Part shown: piece by piece, positions 45,201 through 52,769 of the stretch
Position numbering within the stretch: position 1 is the stretch's first letter
Layout of the letters: each line of letters starts with the position of its first letter
From: Limisalsivibrio acetivorans
GTDB taxonomy: Bacteria; Chrysiogenota; Deferribacteres; Deferribacterales; Geovibrionaceae
Length of the DNA: 64,000 nucleotides
Reading direction: 5' to 3'
Assembly (NCBI RefSeq): GCF_000421105.1
Contig: NZ_ATWF01000002.1
Location: 124,001 to 188,000 of the forward strand
Notes under the pieces: generated by a model
Database searches by the model: none
What the model was told of the DNA's origin: nothing
The model's input: only the letters and a program-made list of their open reading frames with translations
Translations under genes and position numbers: made by a program

Positions 45201-45295
45201 CCTTTGCAACGGTGCTCACGCTGGTGATCCTGCCGGTTCTGTTCAGTATATTCTACGGCATAAAACATCCCGACAGGGAGCCCGATAAGCAATAA
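42236..45295 (+). CDS. RND efflux pump, inner-membrane permease
   Basis: 1019 residues, AcrB/HAE1-type: twelve helices with two large periplasmic loops. The proton-relay helix 4 has LGMLVDNAIVVVEG, with a single Asp where AcrB has Asp-Asp, and helix 10 has GMLIKNAIVLIEQ with the conserved lysine. It starts 12 bases after the adaptor gene and ends before a terminator. Proton-driven export is expected; the substrate is unknown but should be the inducer of the TetR protein or a related compound. Confidence 0.93.
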   Translation: MRRITEFFIQRKTFSVVLTLFILGAGFLSYEGLGRLKDPKFTIKTAIVYTPYPGASPSQVEEEVTEKVESAIQQMGEVDEITSTSSEGYSLLHVDMRDKYGPDELPQIWDILRKKLRDARADLPPGAGAPIVNDDFGDVFGVFFAITGDGYTYREIKDYAESLRKELLLVDQVAKVQFFGEQTEAVFIEIPREKLARLGISLNTIVDAVNSQNIISPAGRVEVNGEYISLRDSSVFMDPEDIGNVLIPGGGANNHLYLKDIANIRKDYTDPPGTMLRFNGEKAIGLGISTVDGGNVVVMGNAVKEKLKELEHLKPLGMDINVINYQSETVTKAVNNFVMNLFQAVGIVLGVLIIFMGIKTGFIIGFILLLTILATFIVMKIIGVNLQTISLGALIIALGMLVDNAIVVVEGILVKTQQGMEKVEAAIDSVKETAMPLLGATLIAILAFAAISMSDDSAGEFLASLFQVIAISLLLSWILAITLAPLYSVMLLKTKEGDDIKDSYGGIIFTVYRWTLRLCIRFRWVTILAMFGFLIFSLTIFKDVQQQFFPDEARPNFLINIWMPEGTHIEKTREAVIQLEEHLAEYDEIVNTSSFIGSGALRFILTYSPEDRNDAYAQIMPRVRNYKEIDSLIPRIKDFAEENIPDARLNIKPFTYGPPTGGDVAVRFSGPDPDVLRSLAEKAKDVYRKDPAATFIRDDWRQRTKTFEIEVNEAKAKNAGLTRQEINRYVYAHFNGERIGLFRDKDEFIPIIMQVPEEQRKDFDSVYDMQIMSPALGEYIPLMQVVDSIEPEFQDGLIKRKNRSKTITAACESTEPVPRPLFSRIRADIEAIPLPAGYSMEWGGEYESSRDAQQKLIQNMPLVLMLILLIIVALFNKIRRPIIIFMIIPLAIIGVAWGLVLTGRPFSFTALLGLISLVGMLIKNAIVLIEQIDIELRSGKHQYHAVVDASVSRVRPVSMAAFTTVLGMIPLFTDVFFGSMAVTIMFGLAFATVLTLVILPVLFSIFYGIKHPDREPDKQ

Positions 45296-45348
45296 GAATA
45301 CACCAAGGAAAGGGGAAGACCCCCGAATCAGAACCTCCTCAGCAAAAG

Positions 45349-45377
45349 GGCGGGGCATTTTGTCCCGCCTTTTTATT
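45349..45377 (+). terminator. Terminator of the RND efflux operon
   Basis: GGCGGGGCA / TGTCCCGCC stem (45349-45357 with 45361-45369, one G-T pair), three-base loop, then TTTTTATTT. It lies 54 bp after the pump gene. A weaker T run on the other strand may also serve the convergent small lipoprotein gene. Confidence 0.85.
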
Positions 45378-45391
45378 TGCCTACCGCCTTA

Positions 45392-45580
45392 TTATTCGTC
45401 CATGGTTCTCCTGTACTCATCATAGCTCATACCGCTCCCCTCAAGACAACGATCCCTCTGCTCACCATCGTACCTGCTGCACTGAAAGCTCTGCGAATCA
45501 CGCATCCCATCATACCAGGCCCTTTTGGTACAACCGCAAACAAATAACACGCATGCCATAACAAGAATAAGTGTCTTCAT
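45392..45580 (-). CDS. Small lipoprotein, unknown
   Basis: 62 residues beginning with a lipoprotein signal peptide (MKTLILVMACVLFVCGC, lipidated Cys17). The mature part is about 45 residues, charged, with two further cysteines (FQCSRY and RDRCLEG) that could form a disulfide. The ATG at 45580 follows agaggg; a longer frame begins upstream of that site. Not recognised beyond small entericidin-like or YgdI-like size. Confidence 0.6.
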   Translation of the reverse strand: MKTLILVMACVLFVCGCTKRAWYDGMRDSQSFQCSRYDGEQRDRCLEGSGMSYDEYRRTMDE

Positions 45581-45613
45581 AATTACCCTCTGATTTAATG
45601 AAGTGGATGACAA

Positions 45614-46132
45614 CTAAATATTAGACAATCCCCCGCTCTGTCCGGTTCTAAATATTGTGTTGCACCTAACGCCGCTCACTAATAAAAAAAGCCAACCCGT
45701 GAGGAGTTGGCTACTTACTGAATTATATAGGAACGGGCGGGATTGAACCGATTCCGATACATGTGCAACTGTGCCTAAATACTTATAAAATGCAGAACCT
45801 TATAAACACGATCTTCACTCATAAGCACTGATTCTCATATTATAATGGCACAACCATAAAACGATAGTCCAAAATTGACACATATTAAGAATTCTAAAGA
45901 TTAGTCACGAAATAATACATATTCACACGAACCCAAACCATCCACAATGTGTAAGCATTTATCTATTGCGTTAATTTTGAGAATATATATTTTTCTATTG
46001 ATAAAAATACAAGAGAATACAAATGGGTAAAACCTGGATTCAATAATTAAGTGCAACTTTTAAGTAGTGGTCAAAAGAGGTCAGGTGCGTTAGCATCGTA
46101 GCTCTTTAACCACCACGTCAAAGGAGCACCGA
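45614..46132. other. Intergenic region with a tRNA-Val 3' fragment and IS left end
   Basis: 519 bp. It holds the left copy of the terminator/tRNA-Val repeat (45682-45750), then about 280 bp of very AT-rich sequence without a gene, then the left inverted repeat of the IS30 element (46033-46057) and the leader of its transposase. Confidence 0.7.
45682..45750. repeat. Left direct repeat: terminator stem plus 23 nt of tRNA-Val 3' end
   Basis: 33 bases (45718-45750) are identical to 47952-47984, and 45691-45711 differs from 47923-47943 by one base. The tRNA part, 45728-45750, equals the last 23 nt of tRNA-Val(GAC), from the T-loop side to the discriminator base. The rest of the tRNA is absent, so this is a fragment. 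It looks like one attachment site of an element that integrated at the tRNA 3' end. Confidence 0.8.
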
Positions 46133-47105
46133 ATGAAGAACTATACACACCTGACCCGTGAACAAAGGTACCAGATTTATGTGCTGAGGAAAACCGGACA
46201 TTCTCAGACGGACATAGCTGATTTGCTTAAAGTACATAAATCTACCATCAGCCGAGAGTTACGCAGAAACACAGGAGGTCGTGGTTATCGCCCAAAGCAA
46301 GCTCATCGCAAAGCTATTGAACGAAGAATGGACAAGGTCCCAAGACGGATTGCACAAACTGAATGGTATTTTGTTGAACGTCTTCTGCTTGAAGACTGGA
46401 GCCCTGAGCAGGTGAGCAATTGGCTAAATCAAAATTATGGAATAAACGTAAGTCATGAGCGTATCTACCAGCACATTCTTGAAGATAAAAGTCATGGTGG
46501 AACACTTTATACTCACCTGCGTTGCCGAAGAAAACGCAGGAAGCGATATGGTGTTTATGAACGCAGAGGAGAGATACATGGCAAGTTAAGCATTGAGCAG
46601 CGTCCAAGTATTGTAGAAGAGAAAGCGAGATTCGGAGACTGGGAAGTGGATACAGTTATAGGAAAAGGGAACAAGCAGGCGATTGTTTCTCTTACTGAGC
46701 GGAAGTCTTATCTGACACTTATACGCAAGGTAGAAAGAAAGACTGCTGTACTGGTGACAAAAGCGGTTATAGAAATGTTGAAACCGATATCACACCTAGT
46801 CCATACAATCACTTCCGATAACGGGAAAGAGTTTGCAGGACATGCCGAAATATCTGAGATACTAGGGGCTGAATTCTACTTTGCTCATCCATATGCTTCG
46901 TGGGAACGCGGAATAAACGAAAATACAAACGGACTCATTAGGCAGTATGTACCAAAGAGTAGGATGCTTGAAAGTGTTGATGATATAGAGATTCAGAATA
47001 TTATGCAGAAACTAAACAACAGACCAAGAAAAGCAACTGGATATAAAACTCCTAACCAGATACTATTCTCTATAGACCCCGTTGCACTTGCTAGTTGAAT
47101 TCAGG
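46033..47105 (+). mobile_element. IS30-family insertion sequence
   Basis: Imperfect terminal inverted repeats, 46033-46057 and 47081-47105, match at 20 of 25 positions. They enclose one transposase gene whose stop lies inside the right repeat, as is usual for IS30. Flanking A runs (AAAA on the left, AAAAA on the right) could be a short target duplication. At about 1.07 kb, the size is normal for the family. Confidence 0.85.
46133..47098 (+). CDS. IS30-family transposase, apparently intact
   Basis: 321 residues. N-terminal HTH_38 (LTREQRYQIYVLRKTGHSQTDIADLL, then HKSTISRELRRN), a second helical DNA-binding part, and a DDE core with Asp173 (WEVDTVIGKG), Asp229 (TSDNGKEF) and Glu263 (INENTNGLIR), giving the DD(33)E spacing of the family. 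No frameshift or internal stop. Start ATG 46133 behind AAAGGAG. The element could still be active. Confidence 0.95.
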   Translation: MKNYTHLTREQRYQIYVLRKTGHSQTDIADLLKVHKSTISRELRRNTGGRGYRPKQAHRKAIERRMDKVPRRIAQTEWYFVERLLLEDWSPEQVSNWLNQNYGINVSHERIYQHILEDKSHGGTLYTHLRCRRKRRKRYGVYERRGEIHGKLSIEQRPSIVEEKARFGDWEVDTVIGKGNKQAIVSLTERKSYLTLIRKVERKTAVLVTKAVIEMLKPISHLVHTITSDNGKEFAGHAEISEILGAEFYFAHPYASWERGINENTNGLIRQYVPKSRMLESVDDIEIQNIMQKLNNRPRKATGYKTPNQILFSIDPVALAS

Positions 47106-47259
47106 AAAAACCTGGAAAACATAATAAGAAGCGAAGTGATAAAGATGTCAGTGCTTTAAAAAACTTACTGTTCAGAACACGCCCACAAGAGTTATTGGAT
47201 TGAAGCTAGAGAGAACCCCGGAATCAATCTATAGTGAAACACAAAAATTAAGTATCTCT

Positions 47260-47289
47260 TTGAAACCAACAAATCAATCTCCATATAAC
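47260..47289 (+). promoter_or_regulatory. Candidate promoter of the island orphan gene
   Basis: TTGAAA (47260-47265), 18-bp spacer and TATAAC (47284-47289), about 43 bp before the ATG at 47332. Confidence 0.5.
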
Positions 47290-47331
47290 AAAAAGAAAAA
47301 AAGATCATAAATCTAAAACTAAGGACATAAA

Positions 47332-47934
47332 ATGATTGAATGGATTACTTGTAACCCAGATGCAGTTTCAGCGATAGCAGCAATTATAACAGCCGTAGCC
47401 ACTATATTTCTGTTCCTTTGTACAGGAGTTTATGTTTTTTTAACAAACCAATCAGTAAAAGAAGCTAGAAAACTGCGTGAAACAGCCACTTCACCACTCA
47501 TTTCTATATATATTCAATCATTCAAAAAATCACAGTACTTAGAATTAGTTATTGAAAACATTGGAAATTCCCCTGCCTATAACATAGATATTAAATTTGA
47601 TGAAAACTTCATACAGAAAGTGCACGAGACAGAGAATAGGATCCCGTTTGAATTACATATAAAATATTTTACACCAAAACAAAGTGTTGCATATTTCCTT
47701 TGCGAATTCGGCAAGCTCCCACAAGATAACGATTTTTCATTCAATATTGATCTTTCATATAGCTCAAAGGACAAGGAAGTATTTAATGACAGCTTCAAGT
47801 ATAACTATTCTTTTCTTAAACGTGCAGATAACTCCATTCCTTACGAGCTAGAGCAACACAAGAATATGCTCAGAGGGATAGAAAATAGTATAAAAGGATT
47901 AACAAGTGCCATAAACAAAAAGGCCAACCCTTGA
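47332..47934 (+). CDS. Membrane-anchored orphan protein of the island
   Basis: Not recognised. 200 residues: one N-terminal membrane helix (about 12-38, VSAIAAIITAVATIFLFLCTGVYVFL in parts), a short polar linker, then a domain of predicted beta strands (about 50-160; LISIYIQSF, YLELVIENIGNSPAYNIDIKF) and a helical tail. The N-I-G-N-S-P-A-Y-N pattern is seen in small membrane-anchored proteins of genomic islands. Codon use is AT-rich compared with the chromosome, supporting transfer. The last six codons lie inside the terminator stem and the right repeat. Confidence 0.65.
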   Translation: MIEWITCNPDAVSAIAAIITAVATIFLFLCTGVYVFLTNQSVKEARKLRETATSPLISIYIQSFKKSQYLELVIENIGNSPAYNIDIKFDENFIQKVHETENRIPFELHIKYFTPKQSVAYFLCEFGKLPQDNDFSFNIDLSYSSKDKEVFNDSFKYNYSFLKRADNSIPYELEQHKNMLRGIENSIKGLTSAINKKANP

Positions 47935-47984
47935 GGAGTTGGCCTTTTTTGCTGAATTATATAGGAACGGGCGGGATTGAACCG
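47912..47984. repeat. Right direct repeat, part of intact tRNA-Val
   Basis: Counterpart of 45682-45750. It comprises the terminator stem, the spacer and the 3' 23 nt of the complete tRNA-Val. Identity is exact over 47952-47984. Confidence 0.8.
47917..47950. terminator. Bidirectional terminator of tRNA-Val and the orphan gene
   Basis: AAGGCCAAC / GTTGGCCTT arms flanked by A/T runs on both sides (TTTTTT on the plus side, TTTTT on the minus side). It can end the tRNA transcript on the minus strand and the orphan gene on the plus strand. Confidence 0.8.
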
Positions 47985-48033
47985 CCGACACCTGCCACGT
48001 CAAGGCAGTGCTCTCCCACTGAGCTACGCTCCT
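47962..48033 (-). tRNA. tRNA-Val (GAC)
   Basis: 72 nt, complete cloverleaf on the minus strand: acceptor AGGAGCG / CGTTCCT, D stem GCTC/GAGC, anticodon stem CTGCC/GGCAG with loop TTGACGT (anticodon GAC), five-base variable loop, T stem GGCGG/CCGCC with loop TTCAATC, and discriminator A. CCA is not encoded. Confidence 0.95.
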
Positions 48034-48049
48034 GTTTCTTGAGAAAGAT

Positions 48050-48079
48050 TTATTACCATTTTTTAAGATACTATTGCAA
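48050..48079 (-). promoter_or_regulatory. Candidate promoter of tRNA-Val
   Basis: On the minus strand TTGCAA (48079-48074), 18 bp, TAATAA (48055-48050), ending 16 bp before the mature tRNA 5' end. Confidence 0.5.
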
Positions 48080-48128
48080 GATTTAATATCTATCTGACAC
48101 AATATAATTAAAAGTTAGAGGTGAATAA

Positions 48129-48863
48129 ATGAAATCCATACTTGCAGAGAAGCTGCATCTTAAATATCAGCCGGCGGCGGTGATCTTCACTGATGAAAAA
48201 CCAGAAGATGCCCAAGAGTTTAAGCCCGGCAAATGGGGATGCAATATGGGACTCATGAACAATGTTATCAAAAAAGGTAAAACAGCTGTATTCGGCAGAG
48301 AAACCTTCGGATGCATAGGCGGCCAGGGTGGACTTTGCCTCGGCGACTCCTACGACACCTTCCCAGGCGGCTTCGGCTATTTCCTCTCCTACGGTCGTGG
48401 AGAGGGCTATCCCGAGGGTGAGCGCTACCAAAAGGATCCCGAATCCACCGAACGGTTCCGTCAGGCCCTTGGAATCAAGGATATTGACTATAAATATGTA
48501 GTCTACAAACCATTAAGCAAAACGGATGAGAGCGAGAATGTTATCGCTGTCGTGTTCTATGTTAACCCCGACCAGCTCTCCGCATGCGTTGTACTTGCAA
48601 ACTTCCGGGGTACACTCGACAACGTCCGAATGCCATTCGGTGCCGGCTGTCACAGCATGACGCTGGCAGCCTATAACGAATCTCTCAAAGAGGAGCCGAA
48701 GGCGATAGCCGGCATGACTGATATAACAGTGCGACCAATGGCAGATCCGGACATGCTCATGTTCACCATGCCCCTCAAACGTTTCAATATAATGGAAGAG
48801 GATGCTCCGGAGAGTTTCCTTGAGCTTGAGAGCTGGAAGAAGCTCATCCCCAGATTCGAATAA
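48129..48863 (+). CDS. DUF169 family protein
   Basis: 244 residues, soluble. It matches the DUF169 pattern: early YQPAAVIFTDEKP, a cysteine-containing W-G-C-N-M-G, the motif T-F-G-C-I-G-G-Q-G-G with further Cys, and P-F-G-A-G-C-H-S-M near the end. The recurring G-C motifs may bind a metal or cofactor. The family is widespread in anaerobes and has no established reaction. Start ATG 48129 behind gaggtg; single gene. Confidence 0.85.
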   Translation: MKSILAEKLHLKYQPAAVIFTDEKPEDAQEFKPGKWGCNMGLMNNVIKKGKTAVFGRETFGCIGGQGGLCLGDSYDTFPGGFGYFLSYGRGEGYPEGERYQKDPESTERFRQALGIKDIDYKYVVYKPLSKTDESENVIAVVFYVNPDQLSACVVLANFRGTLDNVRMPFGAGCHSMTLAAYNESLKEEPKAIAGMTDITVRPMADPDMLMFTMPLKRFNIMEEDAPESFLELESWKKLIPRFE

Positions 48864-48887
48864 AAAAAGGGGAGCCTCGGCTCCCCC
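48862..48887 (-). terminator. Terminator of the DUF1015-tyrS-lpx gene series
   Basis: GGGGAGCC / GGCTCCCC hairpin (48869-48886), followed on the minus strand by seven Ts. It lies between the convergent ends of the DUF169 and DUF1015 genes. Confidence 0.85.
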
Positions 48888-48912
48888 GTTATAATCTGGT
48901 ATCTTATATCTG

Positions 48913-50169
48913 TTAAAGCTCGTTGATAACAAGCCCTGTCTGGAGTTTCGGATAGAAGTAGGTGGACTTCTGGGGCATAACCAGCCCGCTCTCTGAAATC
49001 TCACGTACTACGTCTATATCCACACCTTTGAGCATAAGTGCCATTGCAGGCTTCTGCTCCATTACACTGTTTATCTGGTCCATCGTCTGCAGGAAGTAGA
49101 TACCCTCCTTGCGAAGGATCTGCTCATCGGTCATACCTAGGCATTCCTTGATAACAGTCTCCTGAATCAGAAAAGTGTCAACCTTGCGGTAAACGGGGTG
49201 GAGGGTCTCAAGAACTTCATCCCTGAGAGTAAGACCAAGATATTTATTATCGTAGTACACAAGGAAGTTGCGGTTTTCGCCGGGTTCGTTGACAAACTTG
49301 TCCCCCTGCTCTTTGCTTTCTATCTCCACAAGCTCGAAGCTCTTGGATACCTTCTCCTTGAACTCTTCATAGGAGAAATCGTTACCGAGTTCCACAACCC
49401 TGTGGGTGGGGAATATCTTGAGACCTTCATCGTAGAAGTTCACAAACATCATCATGACATAATCGTAGGGCTTGATATCCCCTTCGATGTCCTCATTCTG
49501 CTCCCGCATGTGGTTACGGTAGTTAAGAGCTGTCTCGTAGCGATGATGCCCATCCGCTATATAGATAGCCTTGTCCTTAAGGAAGGCCTCAATGCTCTCT
49601 ATTATTTCGTGATCATCGATCTGCCAGATGGTGTTCTTCACACCCTCGTCATCAACGGCGGAAGAAACAGGCATGTTCTTCTTAACGCTGTTGAAGTTGT
49701 TAGCAAGCCTGTTCTCTTTGTCCATATAGAGGCCAAAGATCTGGCTGAAGTTTGTTTTACACGCCTTCATGAGCTCAAGCCTGTCCTTCTTGGGACCTGC
49801 CAGAGTTTTCTCATGGGGGAATACAGAGCCTTTACCAAGCTCCTCAAGCCTCAGGAGGCCGATAAACCCGGTTCGGACGTACTCCCTGCCAGCAAATGTG
49901 TAAACCTGTTCGTAAAGATAGAAGCTCTGCTTCTTGTCCTTAACGAGGGTGTCGTCCTTTTTCCAGTCCTCATAGAGCTTTGAGGCGTTCTTATACTTAT
50001 CCTCTTCACCATCGGGAAGGATAAGCTTAACAACGTTTGTTCCACAGCGTTCCTTAAGCTCCTCTTTCATCTTCTCTGAAATAACATCATAAGGGGGTGC
50101 GATTACCTGCTTAAGCAGTACCTTCTCGAGGTTGTACCGAACGCCCATAAAAGGTCTGACAATAGCCAC
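48913..50169 (-). CDS. DUF1015 family protein
   Basis: 418 residues, soluble. Family motifs are clear: R-P-F-M-G-V-R-Y at the start, I-A-P-P-Y-D-V-I, FPHEKTLAGPKKDRLELMKA, and IADGHHRYETALNYR. The last resembles a ParB-nuclease-like DGHHR site, and some relatives are annotated as HTH-type or SerK-like proteins; the function here is not established. GTG start at 50169, five bases after AGGAGG, ten bases downstream of the tyrS stop. Last gene of the long minus-strand series. Confidence 0.85.
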   Translation of the reverse strand: MAIVRPFMGVRYNLEKVLLKQVIAPPYDVISEKMKEELKERCGTNVVKLILPDGEEDKYKNASKLYEDWKKDDTLVKDKKQSFYLYEQVYTFAGREYVRTGFIGLLRLEELGKGSVFPHEKTLAGPKKDRLELMKACKTNFSQIFGLYMDKENRLANNFNSVKKNMPVSSAVDDEGVKNTIWQIDDHEIIESIEAFLKDKAIYIADGHHRYETALNYRNHMREQNEDIEGDIKPYDYVMMMFVNFYDEGLKIFPTHRVVELGNDFSYEEFKEKVSKSFELVEIESKEQGDKFVNEPGENRNFLVYYDNKYLGLTLRDEVLETLHPVYRKVDTFLIQETVIKECLGMTDEQILRKEGIYFLQTMDQINSVMEQKPAMALMLKGVDIDVVREISESGLVMPQKSTYFYPKLQTGLVINEL

Positions 50170-50178
50170 CTCAGCCTC

Positions 50179-51378
50179 CTAGTCCACAATTATTTTGGCA
50201 AACTTACGCTTGCCCACTTTGAGTATTGTTTCGCCCTTATCGATGGTTTGTTCAAGGTCTTCCACCTTTTCACCGTCAAGGCTGACGCCCCCCTGCTTGG
50301 CGGTTCTTCTCGCCTCACCGTTACTGGGAGCAAAGTTCAGGGCTCTTATCAATTCCAGAAGGGTTCTCCCTTCCGCTTTAATTTCCTGCATATCATCGGG
50401 GAGTCCTTTCTTGGAGAAAACGTTTTCGAAGCCGTCTCTGGCCTCTTTGCCCGCCTTGTCACCCCAAAACCTGGACACGATCTCAACAGCGAGCTGCTTC
50501 TTCGCCTCCATGGGGTGCAGACTTCCGTCCTCAACTCCCTTTTTCATACCCTCAAGCTCCCCAAGGCTTCTGTCGGAGAGGAGGAGGTAGTATCTGAACA
50601 TCAACTCATCGCTTATGGACATGAGTTTCCCGAACATATCCGCCGGGGACTCGTTTATGCCGACATAGTTCCCAAGGGACTTGGACATCTTCTGAACGCC
50701 GTCCAGCCCTTCAAGTATGGGCATGGTGAGGGCACACTGTGCCGCCTGACCATCCTGCCTCTGGAGATCCCTGCCAACAAGCAGGTTGAACTTCTGATCA
50801 GTTCCGCCGAGCTCAACATCGGAGCGCAGGGCGACGGAATCGTACCCCTGAACAAGGGGATACATGAATTCATGTATGCTTATAGGTCTGTTTTCATTGT
50901 ACCGCTTGGAGAAATCGTCCCTTTCAAGCATCCTAGCAACTGTGTAGGAGGATGCAAGCTTGATCATATCACTGGATGTCATCTTTTCCATCCAGTGGCT
51001 GTTGAATGCTACCTCTGTCTTCTCGGGATCGAGTATCTTAAAAACCTGTTCTTTATAGGTTTCTGCATTAACAAGAACCTCTTCTTTGGTTAGTGCCTTT
51101 CTGGTTTCGGACTTCCCCGAGGGGTCTCCGATCATGCCGGTAAAGTCCCCAATGAGGAAAACAACCTGATGACCGAGTTCCTGGAAATGCTTAAGCTTCT
51201 GGATGAGCACGGTGTGCCCGAGGTGGAGATCGGGGGCTGTGGGGTCAAATCCCGCTTTGATCCTCAGCGGAGTGTTCGTCTCTATTGATTTCTTAATCTT
51301 CCCCGCAAGCTCCTCTTCGGAGATAATCTCCTCGGACCCTCTGCGGATATGCTGCATCTGTTCTTCTACTGAAAGCAC
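50179..51378 (-). CDS. tyrS: Tyrosyl-tRNA synthetase
   Basis: 399 residues, TyrRS type 2 size. Charges tRNA-Tyr in the cytoplasm. Class I signatures are present as HLGHTVLI (HIGH) and KMSKS; an S4 RNA-binding domain forms the C-terminus (about 335-399; [17 protein letters not shown]). GTG start at 51378 with GGAGG four bases ahead. Confidence 0.96.
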   Translation of the reverse strand: MLSVEEQMQHIRRGSEEIISEEELAGKIKKSIETNTPLRIKAGFDPTAPDLHLGHTVLIQKLKHFQELGHQVVFLIGDFTGMIGDPSGKSETRKALTKEEVLVNAETYKEQVFKILDPEKTEVAFNSHWMEKMTSSDMIKLASSYTVARMLERDDFSKRYNENRPISIHEFMYPLVQGYDSVALRSDVELGGTDQKFNLLVGRDLQRQDGQAAQCALTMPILEGLDGVQKMSKSLGNYVGINESPADMFGKLMSISDELMFRYYLLLSDRSLGELEGMKKGVEDGSLHPMEAKKQLAVEIVSRFWGDKAGKEARDGFENVFSKKGLPDDMQEIKAEGRTLLELIRALNFAPSNGEARRTAKQGGVSLDGEKVEDLEQTIDKGETILKVGKRKFAKIIVD

Positions 51379-51455
51379 GTTTCCTCCATTATATCCATAC
51401 GGAAAATGCGTAGTTACTATATACGAATATTACTTTATGTTCAAGCACGCTCTGT

Positions 51456-52253
51456 TTATTGGACAAAAGCTGTGAACCACTGTATCAGCAGGCGGTTATA
51501 GAAGATATAAACGATAGCCGCCGCGGATATAAAAGGACCGTAGGGGATCATGTAGTTTCTGTTTTTCATAAGTATCACAGAGGGAAGCCCCACAGCCACA
51601 CCTATGAGTGCGCTGATAAGAACAACGAAATATATGGGAAACGCCCCGAGGAAAACACCCGTCATAGCCATAAGCTTGATATCTCCGCCACCCATCCCCT
51701 CTTTCTTGGCAAAGACTCTGAAAAGTAGAGCGGGGATATAGAGGGCGAGAAAGCCCACTGCTCCGCCGAGGAGAGCACCCTTTATGCCCGGCATGGTCCA
51801 GAAGGAGAAGACGAGCCCTGCGCCAATACCGCCAAGGGTGAACTGGTCGGGGATAATCCCGCATTCGAAATCCTTATCCAACGCTGTGAAAAGATCGCTG
51901 TAACCCGCACCGAGCAGGAGAAATACGAAGAGGGCATGCTTAAGAAAGTATATGTCGAGCCCGTGCTTGGCAAAAAGCGCAAGAAACAATAAGCCCACAG
52001 TAAGCTCCACCAGGGGATAGACTATTGATATCTGTGCACCACAGCTTCGGCATTTCGCCTTAAGAATAATCCAGCTGAGAACGGGTATATTATCGTAGAA
52101 TCTGATTCGAGCATGGCATCTGGGGCAGGATGACGGCGGAGATACCACCGAAAGATCACGGGGCCAGCGGGCTATTAAAACATTAAGGAAGCTGCCGAAG
52201 ACGAGTCCGAATATGAAAACGAATGTACCGGCGAATAACGTCGGGATGTCCAA
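51456..52253 (-). CDS. pilD: Prepilin peptidase / N-methyltransferase (A24)
   Basis: 265 residues, polytopic inner-membrane aspartic protease that cleaves and N-methylates type IV prepilins. N-terminal methylase part with GSFLNVLIARWP and the zinc-type pairs Cys43-x2-Cys46 and Cys68-x2-Cys71; peptidase aspartates in GYSDLFTALD...IIPDQFTLGG and GMGGGDIKLMA. TTG start at 52253, preceded by aaggg of the cheX end; no better start keeps the first helix. Its likely substrates include the pseudopilins at 27356-30205. It lies between lpx/cheX and tyrS genes rather than with pilus genes. Confidence 0.92.
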   Translation of the reverse strand: MDIPTLFAGTFVFIFGLVFGSFLNVLIARWPRDLSVVSPPSSCPRCHARIRFYDNIPVLSWIILKAKCRSCGAQISIVYPLVELTVGLLFLALFAKHGLDIYFLKHALFVFLLLGAGYSDLFTALDKDFECGIIPDQFTLGGIGAGLVFSFWTMPGIKGALLGGAVGFLALYIPALLFRVFAKKEGMGGGDIKLMAMTGVFLGAFPIYFVVLISALIGVAVGLPSVILMKNRNYMIPYGPFISAAAIVYIFYNRLLIQWFTAFVQ

Positions 52254-52256
52254 ATT

Positions 52257-52724
52257 TTAGCCCTTCTCTTTAAGAGCCGCCTCAATTACAAAGGAGCTCT
52301 CCTCAACGGTGAATTTCACACAGAGGCTCTGTGTGTCCTTCTTCTGGGCAATCTTGTGTTCCTTGCCGATAACAACGTTGGGAAGGGATATCTTAAAACG
52401 TACACCGAGCCTTGAGAAAACCTGTTTGGCACCGCCGGCGATCATGTTCAGGATCTCACCGATGGCATCGGTTACATCCCCGTCAACGCTCTTTTTCTCC
52501 TCCCCTGCGAATCCATTATATATCTGAAGAGCAAGGGGCTCGGGCATACTGATAATGACATAACCTGTCGCATCCCCGGCAAGGCCGATAACGCCCGATA
52601 CATCATAGGAGAACTCGTTCTCCTCCTTCAGGTAAACATCCTCTTTCTTCGGCTCGACACCAACCATGGTCTTGAAAACTTCACTAGTAGAAATGATAAA
52701 AGGGTTAATATGTTCTGCTTTCAT
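52257..52724 (-). CDS. cheX: CheX-type CheY-P phosphatase
   Basis: 155 residues. The CheC/CheX phosphatase helix D-A-I-G-E-I-L-N-M-I-A-G-G-A-K carries the catalytic Glu and Asn; N-terminal I-N-P-F-I-I-S-T-S-E-V-F is also typical. Dephosphorylates CheY-P in chemotaxis. No other che gene is in the window. Its end lies three bases before the pilD TTG start. Confidence 0.88.
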   Translation of the reverse strand: MKAEHINPFIISTSEVFKTMVGVEPKKEDVYLKEENEFSYDVSGVIGLAGDATGYVIISMPEPLALQIYNGFAGEEKKSVDGDVTDAIGEILNMIAGGAKQVFSRLGVRFKISLPNVVIGKEHKIAQKKDTQSLCVKFTVEESSFVIEAALKEKG

Positions 52725-52769
52725 ATGTCGGATTCCTGCTGAATTTGTTATTACCTGAAAGAAGTTAGC

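Larger units (their letters stand above)
45718..47984. mobile_element. Small integrated island bounded by tRNA-Val repeats
   Basis: About 2.2 kb lies between the two 33-bp identical direct repeats. It holds an IS30-family element and an AT-rich orphan gene but no recombinase of the tyrosine or serine type. The intact tRNA is at the right end and the 3' fragment at the left, the usual outcome of integration at a tRNA 3' end. It is either a decayed element, one mobilised by an integrase elsewhere, or the trace of a tRNA-region duplication. Confidence 0.6.

Noticed and set aside
46021-47180. A host gene interrupted by the IS30 element
   Set aside because: Joining the flanks gives a short open stretch ending R-P-Q-E-L-L-D, but it has no start codon and no recognisable protein.
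50248-51093. 281-codon plus-strand frame over tyrS
   Set aside because: Antisense shadow of tyrS, which has intact HIGH and KMSKS motifs.
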